A DNA stretch of 64,000 nucleotides from Streptomyces sp. NRRL S-340. Lineage in GTDB: Bacteria; Actinomycetota; Actinomycetes; Streptomycetales; Streptomycetaceae. The notes below the pieces were generated by a model, which saw nothing but the letters and a program-made list of their open reading frames with translations, was not told the origin of the DNA and did no database searches. Below are positions 26,817 through 33,593 of this stretch, in pieces. The position numbers and the translations under genes are program-made. The number at the start of each line of letters is the position of its first letter. Within the stretch, counting starts at the first letter, position 1. Location of the stretch: assembly GCF_000720185.1 (NCBI RefSeq), contig NZ_JOIY01000032.1:36877-100876 (forward strand), given 5' to 3'.

Positions 26817-27917
26817 CTACTTGCCGGCCGTCTGCTGCGGCGGGACCGGTGCGGCCGCCCTGGTCTCCGAGGACGCCGGTTCGGAGTGCACCGACGGGGC
26901 GGCGACCGCCGCCATCGGGTCGGGGGCCGACTCCTCGTCCACCGGGGCCGTCGCACCGCCCACGATGCGGATGTCGGCCGCGTCGAAGGCGCGCTTGACG
27001 CGCCAGCGCAGCTCCCGCTCGACGGCCGTCGACTTGCCCGGCATCGTCTTGGCCGAGACCCGCACCACCATGGAGTCGATCAGCACGCTGTCCAGGCCGA
27101 GCACCTCGATTGGGCTCCACAGCAGCTCGTTCCAGGGCTCCTCCTTGCCCATCTTCTCCGCGACCTCGCTCAGCGTCGCCTTGAGCCGGTCCAGGTCCTC
27201 GCTCGCCTTGACGGTCACGTCCACGCCCGCCGTCGCCCAGCCCTGGGACAGGTTGCCGATGCGCTTGACCTCACCGTTGCGGACGTACCAGATCTCACCG
27301 TTGTCGCCGCGGAGCTTGGTCACGCGCAGGCCGACCTCGATCACCTCGCCGGAGGCGACGCCCGCGTCGATCGTGTCCCCGACGCCGTACTGGTCCTCCA
27401 GGATCATGAAGACGCCGGAGAGGAAGTCGGTGACCAGGTTCCGCGCGCCGAAACCGACCGCGACACCCGCCACACCGGCGGACGCCAGCAGCGGGGCCAG
27501 GTTGATCTGGAACGCGGACAGCACCATCAGCGCGGCGGTGCCCATGATCAGGAAGCTCGCCACCGAACGCAGTACCGAACCGATCGCGGCGGAGCGCTGC
27601 CTGCGCCGCTCGGCGTTCACCAGCAGACCGCCCAGCGCGGTGCCGCTCGCCTGCTGCGCGGTGCGGTTCATCCGATCGATCAGCTTGGTGATGGCCCGCC
27701 GGACCACCACGCGCAGCACGCTCGCCACCACCAGGATCAGCACGACCCGCATGCCGACCGCCAGCCACGTGGACCAGTTCTGCTCGACCCAGCTCGCGGC
27801 CTGGTTCGCGCTCTCCTGGGCGTCCTGGAGCGTGGGCACCGTCACCGAGGGCGACTCCGAGGGGGACGGCGACGGCGACGAACCGGCGGCGGCCGGCAGG
27901 ACGGCGGACAAGGACAC
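26817..27917 (-). CDS. MscS-family mechanosensitive ion channel
   Basis: A 366-residue small-conductance mechanosensitive channel. A Ser/Pro-rich N-terminal segment precedes membrane helices at about residues 52-72 and 112-135, plus the pore helix LLASAGVAGVAVGFGARNLV at about 143-162, rich in Gly/Ala as in MscS TM3. The cytoplasmic beta domain follows with GDTIDAGVASGEVIEVGL and NGEVKRIGN. The C-terminal 40 residues are low-complexity Ala/Pro/Ser. It releases solutes on hypo-osmotic shock. GTG at 27915-27917 has GGAGGTACC at eight-base spacing. It is monocistronic and divergent from the HNH gene. Confidence 0.92.
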   Translation of the reverse strand: MSLSAVLPAAAGSSPSPSPSESPSVTVPTLQDAQESANQAASWVEQNWSTWLAVGMRVVLILVVASVLRVVVRRAITKLIDRMNRTAQQASGTALGGLLVNAERRRQRSAAIGSVLRSVASFLIMGTAALMVLSAFQINLAPLLASAGVAGVAVGFGARNLVTDFLSGVFMILEDQYGVGDTIDAGVASGEVIEVGLRVTKLRGDNGEIWYVRNGEVKRIGNLSQGWATAGVDVTVKASEDLDRLKATLSEVAEKMGKEEPWNELLWSPIEVLGLDSVLIDSMVVRVSAKTMPGKSTAVERELRWRVKRAFDAADIRIVGGATAPVDEESAPDPMAAVAAPSVHSEPASSETRAAAPVPPQQTAGK

Positions 27918-28264
27918 GGCAGGTACCTCCAGGTGCGTCCGCCCGCCGGCGCCGCGATCCGAACGCGGCGGTCGATATCGTCTGGGTCACGAAGAGGTCA
28001 CCGGACGGGCAGGGCAACCACACTAACGGGGCACGGTGTGCGGGTTCCCGTGAAGTTTCGAGGAGGATCCCGTGGGCAAGGCGCGCACCCCGCTCTGATC
28101 AGGCCGTGTGGGCGAACCGTGATCCGGGGGATGTATGAGGTGTGGTCGAAAACACTCCCAGCCCGTTACCGGGACATGGTGGCGCGTTCACCAGGCATGA
28201 GGGGAGACTGACTGCAGATCGTCCCGGCGCGAGCCACGCGCCGCCGGCGTACAAGGAGGCCCCT
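27918..28264. other. Divergent promoter region with a possible 8-codon upstream ORF
   Basis: About 350 bases between mscS and the HNH gene. At 28072-28098 on the plus strand lies an eight-codon frame (V-G-K-A-R-T-P-L-stop) with an excellent GAGGAGG five bases upstream of its GTG. It may be a leader peptide for the HNH mRNA or a chance SD; nothing else was seen. Confidence 0.4.
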
Positions 28265-28801
28265 GTGCCGCATGTCCTGGTCCTCAACGCGTCGTACGAG
28301 CCCCTCGGCGTCGTACCGCTCCGCCGCGCGCTCGTCCTCGTGCTGGAGAACAAGGCAGTCTGCCTCGAGGAGTCCGGCGCCCATCTGCACAGCGCGACCG
28401 TCACCGTCCCCGCACCCAGCGTGGTCCGGCTCAAGCGCTTCGTGCGGGTTCCCTACCGGGGGCCCGTTCCACTGACCCGCAGGGCGCTGTTCGCGCGCGA
28501 CGGCGGCCGGTGCATGTACTGCGGCGGCGTCGCCACCAGCGTCGACCACGTCATCCCGCGCTCCCGCGGCGGCCAGCACGCCTGGGACAACGTGGTGGCC
28601 TCCTGCCGCCGCTGCAACCACGTCAAGGCCGACCGCCACCTCGTCGAACTGGGCTGGCGCCTGCGGCACAAGCCGGCCCCGCCCACCGGTCTGGCCTGGC
28701 GCATCATCGGCACCGGGCACCGCGACCCGCGCTGGCTGCCCTACTTGCAGCCCTACGGCGCGGACGACGCCCTGGCCCGGATCGACGGCATCTCCGCCTG
28801 A
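28265..28801 (+). CDS. HNH endonuclease
   Basis: A 178-residue HNH nuclease of the actinobacterial family beginning PHVLVLNASYEPLGVV. The zinc site is formed by CMYCGG (about residues 80-85) and SCRRCNH (about 115-121). The catalytic SVDHVIPRSRGG sits between them, followed by NHVKADR. The DNA target and role are unknown; neighbours do not suggest a restriction or phage module. The ORF stays open upstream, but GTG at 28265 with AAGGAGG six bases before it and the conserved N-terminus fix the start. Confidence 0.92.
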   Translation: MPHVLVLNASYEPLGVVPLRRALVLVLENKAVCLEESGAHLHSATVTVPAPSVVRLKRFVRVPYRGPVPLTRRALFARDGGRCMYCGGVATSVDHVIPRSRGGQHAWDNVVASCRRCNHVKADRHLVELGWRLRHKPAPPTGLAWRIIGTGHRDPRWLPYLQPYGADDALARIDGISA

Positions 28802-28915
28802 CGAACCGGGCCTTCGCGTCTTCGGAGGCCGTACGGCCGGCCGGGCGGCTCACGCCGGTCGCACCCGCTGCGGACAGCCGCCCGCTGACCGCCGGGGCGG
28901 GTCCGGGCGGTGAAA

Positions 28916-28958
28916 GCCCGGGCAGGGAATGGTGGCGCTATGCCGTGTTTGCCCGGGC
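28916..28958. terminator. Inverted repeat downstream of the HNH gene
   Basis: GCCCGGGCA at 28916-28924 and TGCCCGGGC at 28950-28958, with a 25-base loop, about 115 bp past the HNH stop. It may end HNH transcription or act on the next promoter. Confidence 0.35.
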
Positions 28959-29078
28959 AAGGGTGGTGGGGAATGTGACCAGGAGCACGTAGTTCGCATT
29001 GGTGCGCCTGCCCTCGCGCGCACTGGGTAGGGCTGCGGTAATCCGCTCGATGCCGCACCTCGAACAAGGAGACCCCCC

Positions 29079-29435
29079 GTGACCGCACCCGCCCACCTTC
29101 TGCTCCCGGCCCTGTCCGACACCGCCCTGTCCGGCCCGGCCGGGCCGGAGGCCGCCCTGCCCAAACCCGGGGCGGAGCCGGCCCCCGGGCACCGGCCGCC
29201 CGCCGACCACCGCCCGGACGCGTCCACCCCGGACGACCTCCACCTCGACGAGCCGCAGACGGACGCCTTCACCGACGTCTTCACCTCGGAGGCCGCCTAC
29301 GCCGAGGCCCCCCTCACCAGCGAGCCGCCGCTGCCCGACGCCGAGCCGCTGACCAGTGAGCCCCCCTTCGCCGAGGCCGCGCCGCTGACCAGCGAGTCCA
29401 CCGCCGACACCGACCCCTGCGGCGCGGAGCGGTAG
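29079..29435 (+). CDS. Small acidic Pro/Glu-rich repeat protein, coupled to malQ
   Basis: An 118-residue protein I cannot assign. It is acidic and rich in Pro, Glu, Asp, Ala and Thr. Its C-terminal half contains three spaced copies of PLTSEP/PLTSES (about residues 78-105) with Phe/Tyr spacers. The N-terminal 12 residues are mildly hydrophobic (APAHLLLPAL), but no real signal peptide or membrane helix is visible, so it is probably disordered. GTG at 29079 follows AAGGAGA with correct spacing, and the stop directly abuts the malQ ATG (TAG-ATG), so translation is coupled. Codon bias is typical of the genome, which supports it being real. Confidence 0.6.
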   Translation: MTAPAHLLLPALSDTALSGPAGPEAALPKPGAEPAPGHRPPADHRPDASTPDDLHLDEPQTDAFTDVFTSEAAYAEAPLTSEPPLPDAEPLTSEPPFAEAAPLTSESTADTDPCGAER

Positions 29436-31685
29436 ATGACAGCGCCACGGCCGGCCGAGCCCTCCGGGGAAGACGACCTCACCCGGCTCGCAGCGCTGCA
29501 CGGCGTCGCCACCTCCTACAGCCCCTCACCGGGGCGCACGGTGGCCGCCTCGACCGCCGCCGTCGTCGCGGCGCTGGCCGCCCTGGACGTCGACGCGAGC
29601 GGCCCCGCGGCGACCCGCGCCGCGCTCGCCGCCCGCACGCGCGAACTCCGGGAACGCCTGCTGCCCCCCACCGTCGTCTCCTGGAGCGACAGCGGCCCCG
29701 CGCAGGCCCTCACCGCGCTGCCGGCCGGCACCCGCCTCGCCGTCGTCACCGAGCAGGGCGAGACCCGCCGCACCGCCGACGGCCTCCCGCCGGGCGTCCA
29801 CCGCCTCACCGCCACCGCCCCCGACGGCCGCACCGGCGAGTCCCACCTGATCGTCGCCCCGCCCCGCCTCCCCACCCCGCCCGAACGCTCCTACGGACTG
29901 CTCGTCCAGCTCTACTCCCTGCTCTCACGGCGCTCCTGGGGCATGGGCGACCTGGGCGACCTCGCCGAGCTGAGCGGCTGGGCCGGACGGGCCCTCGGAG
30001 CCGGTTTCGTGCAGGTCAACCCGCTGCACGCGGCCGTCCCCGGCACCCCCACCGACCCCTCGCCCTACCGCCCCTCCTCCCGCCGCTTCCCCGACCCCGT
30101 GCACCTGCGCGTCGAGGACGTCCCCGAGTTCCCCTACGCCACCGGCCAGGCGGACCGCGACCGGCTGGGCGCCCTGCGGGAACAGGCCGAACGGCTGCGC
30201 GCCGACGTCCTCGGCAAGGGCGCCCTGATCGACCGGGACGCGGTGTGGGACCTCAAACGCCAGGCCCTGGAAATACTGCACCGGGTACCGCTGGGCCCCG
30301 GCCGCACCGCCGCCTACGACGCCTTCCGCGCCCGCGAGGGCCGGGCACTGCGGGACCACGCCACCTGGTGCGCGCTCGCCGAGGTGCACGGCCCCGACTG
30401 GAGCCGGTGGCCCGAGGGGCTCAGGGACCCCCGCTCGGCCGACACCGCCCGCGCCCGCGCCGAACTGTCCGACCGCGTCGACTTCCACACCCGCCTCGCC
30501 TGGCTCACCGACGAGCAGCTCACCGCCGCCCAGCGCACCGCCCGCGAGGCGGGCATGCCGATCGGGATCGTGCACGACCTCGCCGTGGGCGTGCACCCCG
30601 GCGGGGCCGACGCCTGGGCGCAGCAGGACCACTTCGCCGCGGGCATGTCCATCGGCGCGCCCCCCGACGCCTTCAACGCGCGCGGCCAGGACTGGGGCCT
30701 GCCGCCGTGGCGCCCCGACCGTCTCGCCGCCTCCGGCTACGCCCCGTTCCGCCGCCTGCTGCGCGCCCTGTTCCGCTCCGCCGGCGCCCTGCGCATCGAC
30801 CACGTCATGGGTCTGTTCCGGCTGTGGTGGGTCCCGCAGGGCCGCCCGCCCACGGAGGGCACGTACGTCCGCTACGACGCCGAGGCGATGCTCGCGACCC
30901 TGGTGCTGGAGGCCTCGCGGGCGGGGGCCGTGGTGATCGGGGAGGACCTCGGCACCGTCGAGCCCGGCGTGCGCGAGACCCTGGACCGGCGGGGCGTGCT
31001 CGGCACGTCCGTGCTGTGGTTCGAACGGGACTGGGACGGCGACGGCCGCCCCCTGCCGCCCGAGCGCTGGCGGGCCGACTGCCTGGCGACGGCCACCACG
31101 CACGACCTGCCGCCCACCGCCGCCCGCCTCACCGGCGAGCACGTCGCACTGCGCCACCGGCTCGGCCTGCTCACCCGCTCGCTGGAGGAGGAACGCGCGG
31201 AGGCGGCGGCCGACGCGGCGGAGTGGCTGGCGCTGCTGGGCGAACTGGGCCTGCTCCAGGAGACCGGGCAGGACGGTCACCAGGCCGGATACCAGGCCGG
31301 CGGCCAGGCCGGTCACCACGCCGGGGACGGGACCGCTGACGGGGGCGGGGCGGAGAAGGAGGCCGGGGCGGAGGCTCGTATCGAGGCCGGGATCCGGGCC
31401 GTGCACCGCTTCCTGCTGCGCACCCCGGCCCGGATGGTCGGCCTCTGGCTGCCCGACGCCGTCGGCGACCGGCGCCCGCAGAACCTCCCCGGCACCTGGT
31501 ACGAGTACCCGAACTGGCGGCTGCCCGTCGCCGACGCCGAGGGCCGGCCCGTGACGCTGGAGGACCTCGCCGCCGCACCCCGCCTGCACGCGCTGACGGA
31601 CGTGCTGCGCGCCGGGACCACGGGCACGGCAGCAGGAACGGGAGCGGACGGGGGAGCGCGCGGTACGGCGGGCGCGGAGGGGTGA
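29436..31685 (+). CDS. malQ: 4-alpha-glucanotransferase (GH77 amylomaltase)
   Basis: A 749-residue GH77 enzyme that disproportionates maltodextrins, moving alpha-1,4-glucan segments to glucose or maltose in cytoplasmic glycogen and maltose metabolism. After an N-terminal domain of about 150 residues, characteristic of actinobacterial MalQ, come GMGDLGDLAEL, the nucleophile region LRIDHVMGLFRLWWVPQG (about 450-467), the acid/base VIGEDLGTVEPGV (about 500) and TTHDLPPTAARL (about 550). Near residues 608-645 there is a low-complexity insert of Gln/Ala/Gly/His repeats (HQAGYQAGGQAGHHAG) that looks like a flexible loop. The start directly abuts the preceding stop. Confidence 0.94.
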   Translation: MTAPRPAEPSGEDDLTRLAALHGVATSYSPSPGRTVAASTAAVVAALAALDVDASGPAATRAALAARTRELRERLLPPTVVSWSDSGPAQALTALPAGTRLAVVTEQGETRRTADGLPPGVHRLTATAPDGRTGESHLIVAPPRLPTPPERSYGLLVQLYSLLSRRSWGMGDLGDLAELSGWAGRALGAGFVQVNPLHAAVPGTPTDPSPYRPSSRRFPDPVHLRVEDVPEFPYATGQADRDRLGALREQAERLRADVLGKGALIDRDAVWDLKRQALEILHRVPLGPGRTAAYDAFRAREGRALRDHATWCALAEVHGPDWSRWPEGLRDPRSADTARARAELSDRVDFHTRLAWLTDEQLTAAQRTAREAGMPIGIVHDLAVGVHPGGADAWAQQDHFAAGMSIGAPPDAFNARGQDWGLPPWRPDRLAASGYAPFRRLLRALFRSAGALRIDHVMGLFRLWWVPQGRPPTEGTYVRYDAEAMLATLVLEASRAGAVVIGEDLGTVEPGVRETLDRRGVLGTSVLWFERDWDGDGRPLPPERWRADCLATATTHDLPPTAARLTGEHVALRHRLGLLTRSLEEERAEAAADAAEWLALLGELGLLQETGQDGHQAGYQAGGQAGHHAGDGTADGGGAEKEAGAEARIEAGIRAVHRFLLRTPARMVGLWLPDAVGDRRPQNLPGTWYEYPNWRLPVADAEGRPVTLEDLAAAPRLHALTDVLRAGTTGTAAGTGADGGARGTAGAEG

Positions 31686-31755
31686 GCGCGGGGGCGCGCG
31701 GACAGCGGCCGTGTCCATACGGCACCCCGGACGCGCGCCCCGTTCCGGCGTTCGC

Positions 31756-31761
31756 TACTTT
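31756..31761 (+). promoter_or_regulatory. -10 element of a leaderless promoter
   Basis: TACTTT lies exactly six bases before the GTG at 31768, and no ribosome-binding sequence is present. This spacing places the transcription start at or next to the start codon. Confidence 0.6.
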
Positions 31762-31767
31762 TGCATC

Positions 31768-32028
31768 GTGGACAAGAAGAACGCCCTGCGCGCCGGCACC
31801 CTGGCGGCCGGTACGACGCTGATGATGCTGCTCATGTCGTCCCCCGCGCTCGCGGTGACCCGCGACGACGGTGACGACCCCGGCAAGGGTCTGGGCGTCG
31901 CCGAGACGCTGGGGCTCTTCGTCGGTATCCCGCTCGCCCTGTTCGTGATCATCGCGGGTCTGGTCATGGTGCTGGACAAGTCCCGCAAGCAGCAGAGCAC
32001 CAGCCGGAACGTGAACGTCAAGGCCTGA
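31768..32028 (+). CDS. Small membrane protein with signal peptide and one C-terminal helix
   Basis: An 86-residue protein. A signal peptide (about residues 1-28, ending SSPALA) is followed by a short Asp-rich external loop (DDGDDPGKG). One membrane helix, GLFVGIPLALFVIIAGLVMV at about 49-68, precedes a basic cytoplasmic tail. It belongs to a widespread uncharacterised Streptomyces type. GTG at 31768 is chosen because the signal peptide begins there and a -10 is correctly placed for leaderless translation; the frame extends upstream without a start signal. Function unknown. Confidence 0.82.
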   Translation: MDKKNALRAGTLAAGTTLMMLLMSSPALAVTRDDGDDPGKGLGVAETLGLFVGIPLALFVIIAGLVMVLDKSRKQQSTSRNVNVKA

Positions 32029-32075
32029 CGCCCACCTCCGGACACGGTCCGCCCGGGACCTGCTGGTCTTCCACC

Positions 32076-32134
32076 GAGGGCGCCCGTCCCGCCCCGCGTA
32101 CGCAACGCCGTACCGGGGCGGAACGGGCGCCCTC
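32076..32134 (+). terminator. Long stem-loop terminator of the small membrane protein gene
   Basis: Arms at 32076-32096 and 32114-32134 pair over 21 positions with one mismatch (GAGGGCGCCCGT... against ...ACGGGCGCCCTC), 48 bp past the stop. It lies between convergent genes and could act in both directions. Confidence 0.7.
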
Positions 32135-32166
32135 CGTGCGTTCTTCCACCCCGGCCGGCAGGAGCG

Positions 32167-32269
32167 GGGAGCCGGCACAGGCAGGGAGCCGGCAGGGCCG
32201 AAGCCGTCAGGGGAGGGGCTGGGAGCCGGCACAGGCGGGCAGCAGGCAGGACCGAAGCCGTCAGGGGCT
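32167..32269. repeat. Two imperfect direct repeats at the tetR 3' end
   Basis: Units at 32167-32220 and 32221-32269 share GGGAGCCGGCACAGGC and CCGAAGCCGTCAGGGG. A third partial copy (GGGAGCCGTCAGG) continues into the last codons of the TetR gene, so the tetR stop codon lies inside the repeat. Confidence 0.6.
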
Positions 32270-32974
32270 GGGAGCCGTCAGGTACCGCTGCACGGTGGGC
32301 GCCAGCCACGCCAGGACCTCCTCGCGCGCCAGTGCGACCGCCGCCGGGATGCGCAGGACGTAGCGGGTGAGGGCCAGTCCGAGCAGTTGCGACGCGCACA
32401 GGGCCGCCCGCGCGGGCACCTGCTCGGGATCCGGGCACAGCGCGCGGGCGACCGGCAGCAACTGCTCCCGGAACACACGCTGCAACCGCTCGGCCCCGGC
32501 GGCGTTCGTGACCCCGACCCGCAGGATCGCCGTCAGTTCGCCGTTCTCCTCCCACAGCGCCAGGAAGTGGGAGACGAGCGCGTGGCCGGCCTCGTCGCGG
32601 TGCAGCGCCGACGGGTCCGGCAGTCGCAGGTCGACGGAGACGGCCGCCGCGAACAGGCTCTCCTTGTTGCCGTAGTAGCGCATGACCATGGACGGGTCGA
32701 TCCGCGCGTCCTTGGCGATCGCCCGGATGGTGGCCCGCTCGTACCCGTCCGCCGCGAACCGTGTTCGCGCGGCGGCGAGGATGGCGGCACGGGTGGCATC
32801 GGACCGCCGGGCGGGGGCAGGCGCGGGAGCCGGTGCGGGCTTGTGGGTGCCGGGGGTGGCTGTGGTGCCGGCGGTGGTCGTGGGACCAGAGGTGGTCGTG
32901 GTGCCAGGGGTGGTCTTGGTGTCGGGGGTGGGGGCGGGCGAAGCGGCGGGGCCGGGTGAGGCTTGGCTAGGCAT
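32261..32974 (-). CDS. TetR-family transcriptional regulator
   Basis: A 237-residue TetR regulator. A Pro/Thr/Gly-rich N-terminal extension of about 58 residues is unusual for the family. The DNA-binding domain follows: ARRSDATRAAILAAARTRFA, then ATIRAIAKDARIDPSMVMRYYGNKESLF at about 85-112. The C-terminal helices resemble the common TetR_C type with LLGLALTRYVLRI. ATG at 32972-32974 is used; there is no internal start before the HTH. No ribosome site is present, but TACGTT on the minus strand lies seven bases upstream inside the first repeat unit, so the mRNA may be leaderless and self-regulated. It is divergent from the FAD monooxygenase and probably represses it. Confidence 0.88.
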   Translation of the reverse strand: MPSQASPGPAASPAPTPDTKTTPGTTTTSGPTTTAGTTATPGTHKPAPAPAPAPARRSDATRAAILAAARTRFAADGYERATIRAIAKDARIDPSMVMRYYGNKESLFAAAVSVDLRLPDPSALHRDEAGHALVSHFLALWEENGELTAILRVGVTNAAGAERLQRVFREQLLPVARALCPDPEQVPARAALCASQLLGLALTRYVLRIPAAVALAREEVLAWLAPTVQRYLTAPSP

Positions 32975-33512
32975 GCCAACAAACGTAGGCCAACAGGCGT
33001 ATCGCCAACAAGCGCAGGCCAACGCTCGTGCGCCGACAAGTGCCGGCCCACCCGCGCAGGCCTGCGATCGCGCGCCGACAAGTGCCGGCCCACCCGCGCA
33101 GGACTACGGCCGTGCGCCAACGAGTGCTGGCCCACCCGCGCAGGCCAACGGCCGTGCGTCAACGAGCGCCGGCCCCGGCGTGTAGGTCGATGGCTGCGCG
33201 TGTGCCCGTAAATGTTGCCCCGCAGGCGCAGGCCTATGACCGCGTGCCCACAAGTGCTGGCCCCCAGGCGCAGGCCTACGGCGGTGTGCCCATACGCGCG
33301 GCCAACGGGCGTACGCCAACGAGTGCGGGCCAACCGGGCGTACGCCGACGAGCGCAGGCCAACAGACGTAGGCCAACAGATGTAGGCTAACGGGCGCAGG
33401 CCAACAAGTGCAGGTCAACCGGCGTACGCCAACGAGTGCAGGCGACAAGTGCAGGCCAACACCCGTATGCCTACAAACGTAGGCCCACAAATGTATGCCA
33501 ACACCTGTTGAC
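32975..33512. repeat. Tandem array of 38 degenerate 14-bp units between tetR and the monooxygenase
   Basis: The whole gap is a tandem array with consensus GCCAACNNNCGTAG. I count 38 units; lengths are 14 bp except units 18 (18 bp), 23 and 34 (13), 26 (15), the terminal one (16) and one extra base at 33003. Units near both ends are closest to consensus. In the middle a 42-bp higher-order repeat (three units) recurs at 33032, 33074, 33116 and 33158; the first 28 bp of the first two copies are identical. The last unit holds CAACA-CC-TGTTG (33499-33510). The 13-mer CGTAGGCCAACAG occurs at 32984 and 33367 and, inverted, in the monooxygenase promoter at 33559. It looks like an expanded regulator-binding array. 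Confidence 0.9.
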
Positions 33513-33534
33513 GCTCTCTCGTCTCGGAGTTACC

Positions 33535-33576
33535 TTGACAGTGGACGTCAGTCAACAACTGTTGGCCTACGCGTAG
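33535..33576 (+). promoter_or_regulatory. Monooxygenase promoter with TetR-type operators
   Basis: A -35 TTGACA at 33535-33540 is followed at 17-18 bp by a weak -10 region (ACTGTT). The inverted repeat CAACA-AC-TGTTG (33553-33564) overlaps that -10, and a perfect CTACGCGTAG follows at 33567-33576. A second CAACA-N2-TGTTG lies 54 bp upstream at 33499-33510. These are likely binding sites of the divergent TetR protein. Confidence 0.65.
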
Positions 33577-33593
33577 CCTTCGAGGAGGCCTCG

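Noticed and set aside
33028..33390. Open frames inside the 14-bp array (14-residue peptide repeats)
   Set aside because: A 42-bp period keeps any frame open; there is no ribosome site and Arg/Pro/Ala repeats appear in several frames, so they are by-products of the repeat.
32975..33512. CRISPR array
   Set aside because: Units of 14 bp are directly adjacent without unique spacers and no cas genes are near.
32975..33512. Replication iterons of an integrated plasmid
   Set aside because: Iteron-like spacing was considered, but no rep, partition or mobility gene is present and the units match the adjacent promoter operator.
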